From Treponema sp. (lineage in GTDB: Bacteria > Spirochaetota > Spirochaetia > Treponematales > Treponemataceae), in assembly GCA_017553635.1 (NCBI GenBank), contig JAFZKN010000017.1:62001-126000 (forward strand): a DNA stretch of 64,000 nt, in the 5' to 3' direction. Made by a program: the position numbers and the translations under genes. This document shows, one piece after another, positions 24,388 through 32,489 of this stretch (positions are counted from its first letter, which is position 1; the number at the start of each line of letters is the position of its first letter). The notes below the pieces were generated by a model. That model made no database searches. It saw nothing but the letters and a program-made list of their open reading frames with translations, and had not been told where the DNA came from.

Positions 24388-24654
24388 TTATTTTGCACGC
24401 TCAATGATTGATTCGAGGCGCCAGCATTTATCTTTGCTGAGCGGGCGACTTTCAACGATTTTAACAGTATCGCCGATGTGAGCATCATTCTTTTCATCAT
24501 GAGCTTTGCACTTCTTTGTACTTGTTACATATTTTTTGTAAAGACGGTCCATCTTTTTTGTAGAAACTGAAACTACGATAGTTTTGTCCATCTTGTCGCT
24601 TGTTACGATTCCTACGTAAGAACGTTTGCCGGCTTTAATAGTTTTGTCTTCCAC
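24388..24654 (-). CDS. rpsQ: 30S ribosomal protein S17
   Basis: 88 residues, OB-fold: KRSYVGIVTSDKMDKTIVVS, KKYVTSTKKCKAHDEKN, GDTVKIVESRPLSKDKCWRL. Between rpmC and rplN. Confidence 0.97.
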   Translation of the reverse strand: MEDKTIKAGKRSYVGIVTSDKMDKTIVVSVSTKKMDRLYKKYVTSTKKCKAHDEKNDAHIGDTVKIVESRPLSKDKCWRLESIIERAK

Positions 24655-24664
24655 GAGTCAACTC

Positions 24665-24874
24665 CTATTTATTAGCACCAGCAGCATCTTTCTGCTGAAT
24701 AAACGTATTTAAGCGAGCGATTTCGCGACGCATTGTACGTAATTCCATCGGGTTATCTACATGGGCGATTACTTTTTTGAACCGCAAATCCATATACTTC
24801 TGTTTAAGCTCATCACGACGAGCAACAAGTTCAGCATAAGACAGTTCTTTGTCATTTTTCTTTGCTTTAGCCAT
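24665..24874 (-). CDS. rpmC: 50S ribosomal protein L29
   Basis: 69 residues, two-helix hairpin protein at the tunnel exit: ELSYAELVARRDELKQKYMD, then NPMELRTMRREIARLNTFIQ. Confidence 0.96.
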   Translation of the reverse strand: MAKAKKNDKELSYAELVARRDELKQKYMDLRFKKVIAHVDNPMELRTMRREIARLNTFIQQKDAAGANK

Positions 24875-24885
24875 CTTATTCCTCC

Positions 24886-25305
24886 TTAGTCCTTTGTCGG
24901 TTTATAAGCTATCTTTGTTACAATCGGAAGTTTGCTAGCTGCAAGACGAAGAGCTTCTTCTGCAACTTTAATATCAACTCCGCCGATTTCAAACAAAATC
25001 ATGCCTGGCTTTAAGTTTGCAGCCCAGAATTCTGGAGCACCTTTACCTTTACCCATACGAGTTTCAGCAGGTTTCTTAGAAATAGGCTTATCCGGGAATA
25101 CACGAATCCAAACATGTCCTTTACGTTCAAGCTTACGGTTGATAGCAACACGGGCAGCTTCGATTACACGTGCATTAAGCCAGTGTGGTTCCATAGCAAC
25201 GAGTGCAATGTCACCAAAATCAATATAGTTATCACGAGTGGCAAAGCCATGCTGTCTGCCACGCTGCACCTTACGGTGCATTACTCTTTTAGGTGCGAGA
25301 GGCAT
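24886..25305 (-). CDS. rplP: 50S ribosomal protein L16
   Basis: 139 residues: PKRVMHRKVQRGRQHGFATR, LEPHWLNARVIEAARVAINR-like core, PDKPISKKPAETRMGKGKGA and AEEALRLAASKLPIVTK. Helps position A-site tRNA. Confidence 0.97.
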   Translation of the reverse strand: MPLAPKRVMHRKVQRGRQHGFATRDNYIDFGDIALVAMEPHWLNARVIEAARVAINRKLERKGHVWIRVFPDKPISKKPAETRMGKGKGAPEFWAANLKPGMILFEIGGVDIKVAEEALRLAASKLPIVTKIAYKPTKD

Positions 25306-25308
25306 TGC

Positions 25309-26058
25309 TTAACTCCTTTCCTTTGATGAAGCTTCTGCTTTTTCAGCTTTATCACCAGATGAGCGAGAAGTTCTTTCTCTTCTTGGTTTTCTTACAAGCT
25401 GTCCTGCATCTTCATTCTGTTCACGACCGTAGTTCATTCCGTTGTAAACCCAAACTTTAACACCGATTTTTCCGTATGAAGTAAGAGCTTCGTACAAACC
25501 ATAGTCAATGTCTGCTCTGAGAGTATGAAGAGGAACACGTCCCTCTTTGTGCTCTTCTGAACGACACATTTCTGCACCGCCAAGACGACCAGAAAGACGA
25601 ATCTTAATTCCCTGAGCTCCACCACGCATTGCATTAGAGCAAGCCTGTTTAAGAGCTTTGCGGAATGAAGCACGTCCCTGAAGCTGACGGCCAACATTCT
25701 GAGCAATCAAAGAAGCGTTCACATCAGCACGTTTGATTTCTTTAATCTTGATCTGAACTTTCTTTGTAAGCTGCTTCTGAATATCAGTGCTGATCTTTTC
25801 GATTGTAGCACCTTTAACACCAATAATTACACCCGGGCGTGCTGTATGAATTACAATAGTAACACGCTGTGGATGACGAACAATTTCGATTTCTGCAATG
25901 TCTGCGTTTTTGCATTCTGGAAGATCAGATACTAACTTACGAATCTTAAAATCTTCGAGAACGAGGTCTGCATATTCGCGAGGATCTGCATACCAGCGAG
26001 ACTGCCATGTCTTGTTAATTCCAAGACGTAAACCGATAGGATTAACTTTCTGTCCCAC
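25309..26058 (-). CDS. rpsC: 30S ribosomal protein S3
   Basis: 249 residues with an N-terminal KH domain (VIIHTARPGVIIGVKGATIE) and the S3 C-terminal domain (GRLGGAEMCRSEEHKEGRVP, DYGLYEALTSYGKIGVKVWV). The last about 30 residues are a charged Ser/Glu/Lys tail. Confidence 0.97.
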   Translation of the reverse strand: MGQKVNPIGLRLGINKTWQSRWYADPREYADLVLEDFKIRKLVSDLPECKNADIAEIEIVRHPQRVTIVIHTARPGVIIGVKGATIEKISTDIQKQLTKKVQIKIKEIKRADVNASLIAQNVGRQLQGRASFRKALKQACSNAMRGGAQGIKIRLSGRLGGAEMCRSEEHKEGRVPLHTLRADIDYGLYEALTSYGKIGVKVWVYNGMNYGREQNEDAGQLVRKPRRERTSRSSGDKAEKAEASSKERS

Positions 26059-26061
26059 TTT

Positions 26062-26418
26062 TTATTCCCCCGCCTTCTCGTCAACTACGACGGTAATATG
26101 ACACATACGTTTTAAAAGCTGGTCTGCTCTACCACGGCCGCGGAACCAGACTCTCTTAAGTCTTGGACCTTCGTCGATGCGAATTTCCTTAACAAACAAC
26201 ATATCTTCATCTAACTTGTTATTAGCATTAAGTGCATTTGCCATTGCAGATTTTAAAGTTCCACGAATGAGTTTTGCACCTTTCTGCGGCATATTCTCAA
26301 GAATAGCCATAGCTTCTGAACAAGGCTTCTGATTAATTACATGAGCTACAGGGCGAACCTTTGTAGGTGATGCAATCAAAAATTTAGTAGTGGCTACATA
26401 ACCTTTATTTACTGTCAT
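26062..26418 (-). CDS. rplV: 50S ribosomal protein L22
   Basis: 118 residues lining the exit tunnel: FLIASPTKVRPVAHVINQKP, ILENMPQKGAKLIRGTLKSA, VKEIRIDEGPRLKRVWFRGR. ATG 26418 follows AGGAG by 8 bases; an in-frame GTG at 26427 lies between the SD and this ATG and is less likely. Confidence 0.95.
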   Translation of the reverse strand: MTVNKGYVATTKFLIASPTKVRPVAHVINQKPCSEAMAILENMPQKGAKLIRGTLKSAMANALNANNKLDEDMLFVKEIRIDEGPRLKRVWFRGRGRADQLLKRMCHITVVVDEKAGE

Positions 26419-26429
26419 ATTCTCCACTC

Positions 26430-26714
26430 CTATTTACCAGCTGTTTTATCAGTACCGCCATGACCACGGAATGTACGTGTAGGAGCAAACTCGCCGAGTT
26501 TATGACCAACGAGCTGTTCAGTAACGTATACCGGTACCCATGACTTACCATTATAAACAGAAATAGTATTACCAACCATTTCAGGAATAATTGTAGAACA
26601 GCGTGAATATGTTTTAATCATATTCTTTTTAGCTGTTTCAACTTTATTCATTTCTAATACCTTTTTGTAAAGGCTTTTCTCTACAAAAGGTCCTTTTTTA
26701 ACAGATCTTGACAC
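26430..26714 (-). CDS. rpsS: 30S ribosomal protein S19
   Basis: 94 residues: SRSVKKGPFVEKSLYKKV, TYSRCSTIIPEMVGNTISVY, HKLGEFAPTRTFRGHG. Between rplB and rplV. Confidence 0.97.
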   Translation of the reverse strand: MSRSVKKGPFVEKSLYKKVLEMNKVETAKKNMIKTYSRCSTIIPEMVGNTISVYNGKSWVPVYVTEQLVGHKLGEFAPTRTFRGHGGTDKTAGK

Positions 26715-26728
26715 AGTTATCTCCTAGA

Positions 26729-27553
26729 CTACTTCTTTCTACGAGAAACAATGAAACGACTTGAAGTCTTTCTCTTGTTTCTTGTCTTATAGCCTTTACA
26801 AGGCTGTCCCCATGGAGTAACAGGGTTACGTCCTTTACCTGCGCCTTCACCACCACCAAGCGGGTGATCAACCGGGTTCATCGCCATACCACGAACTGTA
26901 GGTCTGATACCCATCCAGCGTTTGTGACCTGCTTTACCAAGCTGTACATTCATGTGTTCTTCGTTGCCGACAATACCGATTGTTGCATAGCATTTTGCAT
27001 TAACACGACGAATTTCACCTGATGGAAGACGAATAGTTACGTATTCACCTTCTTTTGCAGCTACAAGTGCACTGGCACCTGCAGAACGTGCAAGCTGTCC
27101 ACCACGTCCAATTGTAAGTTCAATATTATGTACAGTAAAACCTACTGGAATTGCTGAGAGTGGAAGTGCATTTCCAACTGTTGGAGTTGCATTTTCACCA
27201 GCCATAATCTTCTGTCCTACTGTAAGACCTTTTGGTGCAATAATATATCTCTTGTCACCATCGGCATAATAAATCAAAGCAATGTTTGCACTGCGGTTAG
27301 GGTCATATTCAATAGTTTTAACTGTTCCAGGAATACCGTGCTTATTTCTCTTGAAATCGATATCACGATATCTCTGTTTATGACCGCCACCCTGATGACG
27401 TACTGAAATACGTCCTCCGGCACCACGTCCTGCATGAGATTTCTTTCCTGACACCAATGTTTTTTCGGGTCTATCAGTTGTCAGTTCATCTCTTACCAGG
27501 TCAATACGTGTTCGAGTACCTGCAGTTATTGGCTTAAATATTTTAAGAGCCAT
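26729..27553 (-). CDS. rplB: 50S ribosomal protein L2
   Basis: 274 residues, essential for subunit association and peptidyl transfer: GGRISVRHQGGGHKQRYRDI, SAGASALVAAKEGEYVTIRL, and the catalytically important VRGMAMNPVDHPLGGGEG containing the conserved histidine, with the basic C-terminus TRNKRKTSSRFIVSRRKK. Confidence 0.98.
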   Translation of the reverse strand: MALKIFKPITAGTRTRIDLVRDELTTDRPEKTLVSGKKSHAGRGAGGRISVRHQGGGHKQRYRDIDFKRNKHGIPGTVKTIEYDPNRSANIALIYYADGDKRYIIAPKGLTVGQKIMAGENATPTVGNALPLSAIPVGFTVHNIELTIGRGGQLARSAGASALVAAKEGEYVTIRLPSGEIRRVNAKCYATIGIVGNEEHMNVQLGKAGHKRWMGIRPTVRGMAMNPVDHPLGGGEGAGKGRNPVTPWGQPCKGYKTRNKRKTSSRFIVSRRKK

Positions 27554-27588
27554 TTTCTTCCCCTTAATTTAATTCACTAAAGTTAGGC

Positions 27589-27873
27589 TTATACGCCTTC
27601 GAACACTTTAATTGTTTCACCTTTGGCTAAACGCACAACGGCTTTTTTGTAGCTAGATGTAAGACCAGGTCTTCCGCGAAGGCGTTTTTCCTTTCCTCTT
27701 ACATTCATAGTTGTACAAGAAACAACTTTTACGTTGAAAAGCTTACGTACTGCTTCCTTAATCTGAGTTTTTGTAGCATCTGGAGATACAACAAAAACAT
27801 ATTTATCCTGTTCACGAAGGTTAGTTGCTTTTTCTGAACTAACAGGTTTAATAAGAATGTCTTGATACATCAT
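27589..27873 (-). CDS. rplW: 50S ribosomal protein L23
   Basis: 94 residues at the tunnel exit where SRP and trigger factor dock: DILIKPVSSEKATNL, KYVFVVSPDATKTQIKEAVR, FNVKVVSCTTMNVRGKEKR. The ATG overlaps the rplD stop by one base (TAATG). Confidence 0.97.
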   Translation of the reverse strand: MMYQDILIKPVSSEKATNLREQDKYVFVVSPDATKTQIKEAVRKLFNVKVVSCTTMNVRGKEKRLRGRPGLTSSYKKAVVRLAKGETIKVFEGV

Positions 27874-28511
27874 TATTTAGCCTCCTTGTCTTCAGCATAA
27901 AAATCTGAAAGATTTTTTGCAGCACCTTCAAGAAGAATAACCTTGCGTCCATAGAACAAGTCATGAGCACGAAGACGGTTATAAGACAGGAATGAGAGAT
28001 TAGGAATATTTTTTCCAGCCTGCTTGATTTTTGCATCATTATCTTTAAGGATAATTACTGTGCGTTCATCTTTAGCAAAATTAGAAAGAATCTTTACCAA
28101 ATCTTTTGTCTTACCACTTTCTACGGTAAAATCTTCTACAACAGTGAGTCTGTCACTCTGAGCCTGAAGGCTGAGGATAGATTTCATTGCAAGGCGTTTT
28201 GCCTTTTTAGGGATAGCATAGCTAAAATCTCTAGGTTTAGGTCCAAAAATTGTACCGCCGCCAACTGTAATAGGTGATTTTTTATCACCACGACGAGCGT
28301 TACCTGTTCCCTTCTGTTTGTAAGGTTTAGCATTTGATCCGTGAACTTCTGCACGTCCTTTTGTACATGCAGTTCCAACACGCATATTAGCTAATTCATT
28401 GTTAATGGCGTAATAAATAACGTCTTCATTGATTGGGAGACCGAATACTTTATCATCAAGTGAAATAGTACGCAGCTCTTTTCCATCAGTTGAATATACT
28501 TTCTTATCCAT
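27873..28511 (-). CDS. rplD: 50S ribosomal protein L4
   Basis: 212 residues: tunnel loop KQKGTGNARRGDKKSPITVG and GGTIFGPKPRDFSYAIPKKA, C-terminal globular domain ending in LEGAAKNLSDFYAEDKEAK. In E. coli L4 autoregulates the S10 operon. Confidence 0.97.
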   Translation of the reverse strand: MDKKVYSTDGKELRTISLDDKVFGLPINEDVIYYAINNELANMRVGTACTKGRAEVHGSNAKPYKQKGTGNARRGDKKSPITVGGGTIFGPKPRDFSYAIPKKAKRLAMKSILSLQAQSDRLTVVEDFTVESGKTKDLVKILSNFAKDERTVIILKDNDAKIKQAGKNIPNLSFLSYNRLRAHDLFYGRKVILLEGAAKNLSDFYAEDKEAK

Positions 28512-28527
28512 ATTCTAATTCCTCTGA

Positions 28528-29148
28528 TTATTTTTTTACTGCGGACTTCACGATAAGTGTGCAGTCTTTGTTACCTGGAACGGCACCACGAACTAAGATA
28601 ACCTTTAATTCCGGATCGATTTTAACGATACGAAGGTTCTGTACTGTTATACGTTCAAAGCCCATACGGCCAGGCATTTTAACGTTCTTAAAACAGTGTC
28701 CTGGTGTTGTACATGATCCAGTACCACCTGCTTCTCTATGGAATTTAGAACCGTGAGTTGCACGTCCACCATGGAAGCCCCATCTCTTCATTACACCCTG
28801 AAAACCTTTTCCTTTTGATGTTGCTGTAACATCAAGGAATCTTGTTTTCTCAAATAATTCGAGACCAACCTGATCTCCAACTTTTACTTCTTTTTCGAAG
28901 TTACGGAACTCTTTAAGAGTTCTTTTCGGGTTAATGTTTTCAGGAAACTGGCCGGCATATGCTTTGCTTACTTTTGATGCTTTAACATCATCAAGACCAA
29001 GCACTACAGCATCATAACCGCAGTTTTCTTTTGTTCTTGTAGCAACAACCACATTAGGTTCGACGCGGATCACGGTGACTGGTGTCAAATTGCCGCTTTC
29101 GTCAAAAACCTGGGTCATTCCCACTTTTTTTGCGATCAGACCTTTCAT
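28528..29148 (-). CDS. rplC: 50S ribosomal protein L3
   Basis: 206 residues: MKGLIAKKVGMTQVFDESG, the long loop near the peptidyl transferase centre (GKGFQGVMKRWGFHGGRATH, REAGGTGSCTTPGHCFKNVK). ATG 29148 follows AGGAG; the longer frame to 29184 has no supporting signal. Confidence 0.96.
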   Translation of the reverse strand: MKGLIAKKVGMTQVFDESGNLTPVTVIRVEPNVVVATRTKENCGYDAVVLGLDDVKASKVSKAYAGQFPENINPKRTLKEFRNFEKEVKVGDQVGLELFEKTRFLDVTATSKGKGFQGVMKRWGFHGGRATHGSKFHREAGGTGSCTTPGHCFKNVKMPGRMGFERITVQNLRIVKIDPELKVILVRGAVPGNKDCTLIVKSAVKK

Positions 29149-29184
29149 TCTGATTTCTCCTGTTTGAAAAACACTTCTTAACAT

Positions 29185-29277
29185 AAGAATGTTTTCCGTT
29201 TAATTTTATTGGCCGCCATCCCAGATCCAGGGGACCGTACCATTTCAGTAATCCAATGTTTGAAAAAACAACTGAAC
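29185..29277 (-). promoter_or_regulatory. Structured spacer between rpsJ and rplC
   Basis: A 93-base gap with GC-rich complementary stretches (minus-strand GGTCCCCTGGATCTGGGATG region) inside an otherwise tight operon. It may be a regulatory or processing element; no ORF seen. Confidence 0.3.
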
Positions 29278-29586
29278 TTACTGTTTAATTTCTACATCTA
29301 CACCGGCTGGCAATTCAAGCTTCATCAAAGAATCCATAACTTCTGATGAAGGTTCAAGAATGTCGATAAGGCGTTTATGTGTACGCATTTCAAACTGCTC
29401 ACGTGATTTTTTATTTACGTGAGGTGAACGAAGTACAGTCACCTTGTTGATTCTTGTAGGAAGCGGAATAGGTCCTGAAACCTTAGCTCCAGCTTTCTGA
29501 ACTGTCTGCACGATGGCTTTTGCACTCTGATCGATCAACTCAACATCAAATGCTCTGAGTCTGACACGAATCTTTCCGTTAGCCAT
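29278..29586 (-). CDS. rpsJ: 30S ribosomal protein S10
   Basis: 102 residues: GKIRVRLRAFDVELIDQSAK, GPIPLPTRINKVTVLRSPHV, and the C-terminal segment ending in VDVEIKQ. S10 is also NusE, the NusB/NusG partner in transcription. Downstream of tuf. Confidence 0.97.
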   Translation of the reverse strand: MANGKIRVRLRAFDVELIDQSAKAIVQTVQKAGAKVSGPIPLPTRINKVTVLRSPHVNKKSREQFEMRTHKRLIDILEPSSEVMDSLMKLELPAGVDVEIKQ

Positions 29587-29601
29587 TTATGTACTCCTAA
29601 C

Positions 29602-29639
29602 TTTGATACAGGCCCTGGCAACCCAGAACCTGCATCAAA
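29602..29639 (-). promoter_or_regulatory. Long imperfect hairpin between tuf and rpsJ
   Basis: Minus strand: TTTGATGCAGG pairs with CCTGTATCAAA, with an inner CTGG/CCAG stem. There is no T-run, so it is more likely an RNA-processing or protein-binding structure than a terminator. Confidence 0.45.
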
Positions 29640-29648
29640 AATTTTTAA

Positions 29649-30833
29649 CTATTCGATAATCTTTGTAACCTGGCCAGAAGCGATTGTGCGTCCGCCTTCG
29701 CGAATAGCAAGCTTAAGACCTTCGTCCATAGCGATTGGGTGAATAAGTTCACCAATAATCTTAACGTTGTCACCTGGTTTAACCATGTCTGTTCCAGCTT
29801 CGAGGTTAACAGTACCTGTGATGTCTGTTGTTCTGAAGTAGAACTGTGGACGATATCCAGTAAAGAATGGAGAGTGACGTCCACCTTCTTCGCTTGAAAG
29901 TACGTAAATCTGTGCTTCGAATTTTGTATGTGGGTGAATTGTTCCAGGAGCAGAGAGAACCTGTCCACGAACAACGTCTTTCTTTTCAACACCACGGAGG
30001 AGGATACCTACGTTATCACCAGCCTGTCCCTGATCAAGTGTCTTCTGGAACATTTCAATACCAGTTACAGTTGATTTTGCTGTTGGTCTGATACCTACGA
30101 TTTCAACTTCATCGTTCATGTTTACAACACCGCGTTCGATACGTCCTGTTACTACAGTACCACGACCAGAGATTGTAAAGATGTCTTCGATTGGCATCAA
30201 GAATGGTTTTGATTCATCACGAACTGGATCGTCGAACCATGTATCCATAGCCTGGAGCAATTCTTCGATACATTTTGTGTTTTCTGGATTTGAAGCTTCG
30301 TTAAGAGCTTTGAATGCAGATCCTTTTATGATAGGAGTATCTGCTGAGAATCCGTAAGATACGAGAGTATCTTTAACATCTTCTTCACAAAGTTCAAGCA
30401 TGTCTGGGTCAGCAAGGTCAGCTTTGTTTAAGAATACGATGATCTTTGGTACACCTACCTGGCGTGCAAGCAAAAGGTGTTCTTTTGTCTGAGGCATTAC
30501 ACCGTCAGTACCAGCTACTACGAGAACAGCACCGTCCATCTGAGCAGCACCAGTAATCATGTTCTTTACATAGTCAGCATGTCCCGGACAGTCGATATGT
30601 GCATAGTGTCTCTTATCTGACTGATATTCCAAGTGACGAGTGTTGATTGTGATACCGCGTTCTTTTTCTTCTGGAGCGTTATCAATTTCGTCATACTTAA
30701 GTACTTTGTCACCATATTTGTTACCACAATAAGTTGTGATAGCAGCAGACAAAGTTGTTTTACCATGGTCTACGTGACCGATAGTACCAACGTTCATGTG
30801 AGGTTTAGTTCTTTCAAACTTCTCCTTTGCCAT
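29649..30833 (-). CDS. tuf: Elongation factor Tu
   Basis: 394-residue GTPase that delivers aminoacyl-tRNA. G1 GHVDHGKTT, effector region GITINTRHLEY, G3 DCPGHADYVKNMITG, G4 NKAD, followed by the two beta-barrel domains (GRGTVVTGRIERGVVN, GDNVGILLRGVEKKDVVRGQ, and the C-terminal LAIREGGRTIASGQVTKIIE). No fusA lies between rpsG and tuf. Confidence 0.98.
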   Translation of the reverse strand: MAKEKFERTKPHMNVGTIGHVDHGKTTLSAAITTYCGNKYGDKVLKYDEIDNAPEEKERGITINTRHLEYQSDKRHYAHIDCPGHADYVKNMITGAAQMDGAVLVVAGTDGVMPQTKEHLLLARQVGVPKIIVFLNKADLADPDMLELCEEDVKDTLVSYGFSADTPIIKGSAFKALNEASNPENTKCIEELLQAMDTWFDDPVRDESKPFLMPIEDIFTISGRGTVVTGRIERGVVNMNDEVEIVGIRPTAKSTVTGIEMFQKTLDQGQAGDNVGILLRGVEKKDVVRGQVLSAPGTIHPHTKFEAQIYVLSSEEGGRHSPFFTGYRPQFYFRTTDITGTVNLEAGTDMVKPGDNVKIIGELIHPIAMDEGLKLAIREGGRTIASGQVTKIIE

Positions 30834-31275
30834 GTTTTTTCTCCTTGCCGGTCAATCTCTTTTGCCGACATAAATAAAAATATTTTTGTGTTGCACTTTA
30901 AGCCAGAATAGCGATCTTTAAACTAAAAGAACAACCATTCGCATACACATTTTATCGCGATTTTAGTGATGTAGATTTGCAGTAATCGGTGAGTTAAGAT
31001 GTTTCATCAATTCGAAACATCAACGGCCGGTACCACCTATCATCATCAATAAAAAGCGCTTGATGACTGGTCTGGCATCCTGGAGCCTGGCAGTTACTAA
31101 CTGCATCAGAAACCCTAGATGCGTTCAATCTATAATCACTGCCAACGGCAGCAATCTCCTCACCCAAGGGCCGTAAAATCTGAATATTACCATAGTAATA
31201 AACTTTACGATTTTACCGGATTAAATCCGTCTGATCTCAAAGAACCCATTTCCTGACTATAAGGGTATAGACAGG
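30834..31275 (-). promoter_or_regulatory. Long structured leader of the tuf-rpsJ transcript
   Basis: About 440 bases between the predicted promoter and tuf. It includes a perfect 8-base-pair hairpin GATGTTTC/GAAACATC (30998-31021), TCATCA/TGATGA, and repeated short complements such as CTGCC, GGCAG and GGCC/GGCC between 31021 and 31175. No credible ORF or known RNA family was recognised. Confidence 0.45.
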
Positions 31276-31282
31276 TTCTAAC

Positions 31283-31311
31283 TTTATACACTTTTTTAAA
31301 ATAAGTTTCAA
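31283..31311 (-). promoter_or_regulatory. Predicted promoter of tuf and the S10 operon
   Basis: Minus strand: -35 TTGAAA (31306-31311), 17-base spacer, -10 TATAAA (31283-31288). It lies just after the rpsG terminator. Confidence 0.6.
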
Positions 31312-31332
31312 TACCTATATAGCAAAATATGT

Positions 31333-31361
31333 AAAAAAAATGCACCTTTTTCAAGGTGCAT
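31333..31361 (-). terminator. Terminator of the rpsL-rpsG transcript
   Basis: Minus strand: TGCACCTT-GAAA-AAGGTGCA followed by eight T. Confidence 0.88.
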
Positions 31362-31412
31362 TCAAATAAAGCAGTACCTGCAAAAAAGCGCATTTTCTGC
31401 AGGAAAACTGTT

Positions 31413-31883
31413 CTACCAGCGGAAGTGAGCAAAAGCCTTGTTTGCTTCTGCCATTTTATGTGTATCTTCCTTCTTCTTAAATGCTGTTCCAGTATTATTG
31501 AAAGCATCTAAAAGTTCGCTGGAAAGTGTATCTGCCATTCCGTGTCCGCTTCTATTGCGGGCAGCTTCGATAATCCATCTCATGGCAAGAGCTTCGCGGC
31601 GTGCATCACGGATTTCTACAGGAACCTGATATGTTGCACCACCAACGCGGCGTGATTTTACTTCTACAACAGGCTTAACATTGTCGAGAGCCTTGAGGAA
31701 TACTTCAAGAGGGTCGTTTCCTGTTTTAGCCTTGAGTTTATCCATTGCTTCGTAGATGATTTTTGTACAAGTATCTTTTTTTCCGTCAAGCATCATACGA
31801 GTAACGAATTTTGATACAACAGGACTGTTGTATTTAGCATCCGGCATAATCGGACGGTCAATAGATTTCTTATGTCTTCCCAT
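31413..31883 (-). CDS. rpsG: 30S ribosomal protein S7
   Basis: 156 residues; nucleates the 30S head. Motifs: DAKYNSPVVSKFVTRMMLDG, VEVKSRRVGGATYQVPVEIR, and the C-terminal KKKEDTHKMAEANKAFAHFRW-type end. Downstream of rpsL by 11 bases. Confidence 0.97.
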   Translation of the reverse strand: MGRHKKSIDRPIMPDAKYNSPVVSKFVTRMMLDGKKDTCTKIIYEAMDKLKAKTGNDPLEVFLKALDNVKPVVEVKSRRVGGATYQVPVEIRDARREALAMRWIIEAARNRSGHGMADTLSSELLDAFNNTGTAFKKKEDTHKMAEANKAFAHFRW

Positions 31884-31894
31884 CTCAATCCTCC

Positions 31895-32269
31895 TTATGC
31901 CTTAGGTCTCTTGGCACCATATTTAGAGCGTCCGCGTTTGCGGTCTTCTACACCAAGAGTATCTTTTGTACCGCGGATGATGTGATAGCGCACACCAGGA
32001 AGGTCCTTAACACGACCACCACGGATTAAAACTACAGAGTGTTCCTGCAAGTTATGTCCAATACCAGGAATATATGCAGTAACTTCAATACCATTAGATA
32101 AACGAACACGGGCTACCTTTCTTAAAGCCGAGTTCGGTTTTTTTGGAGTAACAGTCATTACGCGTGTACAAACACCACGTTTCTGCGGACAAGACTCAAG
32201 TGCGGGAGATTTGGTCCTGTTTGCAGCTGACTTACGTCCCTGACGAATCAACTGATTAATTGTAGGCAT
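31895..32269 (-). CDS. rpsL: 30S ribosomal protein S12
   Basis: 124 residues in the decoding centre: PTINQLIRQGRKS, CPQKRGVCTRVMTVTPKKPN, GHNLQEHSVVLIRGGRVKDL. The lysines in TPKKPNS and GRVKDLPG that are mutated in streptomycin resistance are the wild-type ones. Confidence 0.97.
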   Translation of the reverse strand: MPTINQLIRQGRKSAANRTKSPALESCPQKRGVCTRVMTVTPKKPNSALRKVARVRLSNGIEVTAYIPGIGHNLQEHSVVLIRGGRVKDLPGVRYHIIRGTKDTLGVEDRKRGRSKYGAKRPKA

Positions 32270-32349
32270 CTAAAAATGTCTCCTTTTATAATTACCGGTC
32301 AGCACCCCGGAAAAATTGCATAATTATCCCTATAAAGATAGGTTTGAGT

Positions 32350-32378
32350 AGTTTACTGAATTTATAAAATGAATTCAA
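32350..32378 (-). promoter_or_regulatory. Predicted promoter of rpsL-rpsG
   Basis: Minus strand: -35 TTGAAT (32373-32378), 17-base spacer, -10 TAAACT (32350-32355). Confidence 0.6.
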
Positions 32379-32410
32379 GCGGAATTTAAATAAAATTTTA
32401 ATATTTATTT

Positions 32411-32440
32411 TTGCAAATTCTTCAAATTCTGTTGTACAAT
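32411..32440 (+). promoter_or_regulatory. Possible promoter of the beta-xylosidase gene
   Basis: TTGCAA (32411-32416), 18-base spacer, TACAAT (32435-32440), about 50 bases before the start codon and back-to-back with the rpsL promoter. Confidence 0.45.
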
Positions 32441-32489
32441 AACAGTTGCTTATGAAATTTTGGGGGTTTCATATCTTTATGGAGGAATT

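Noticed and set aside
31021..31175. tmRNA, RNase P or SRP RNA in the tuf leader
   Set aside because: No tRNA-like end, no tag reading frame and none of the conserved core sequences of these RNAs are visible.
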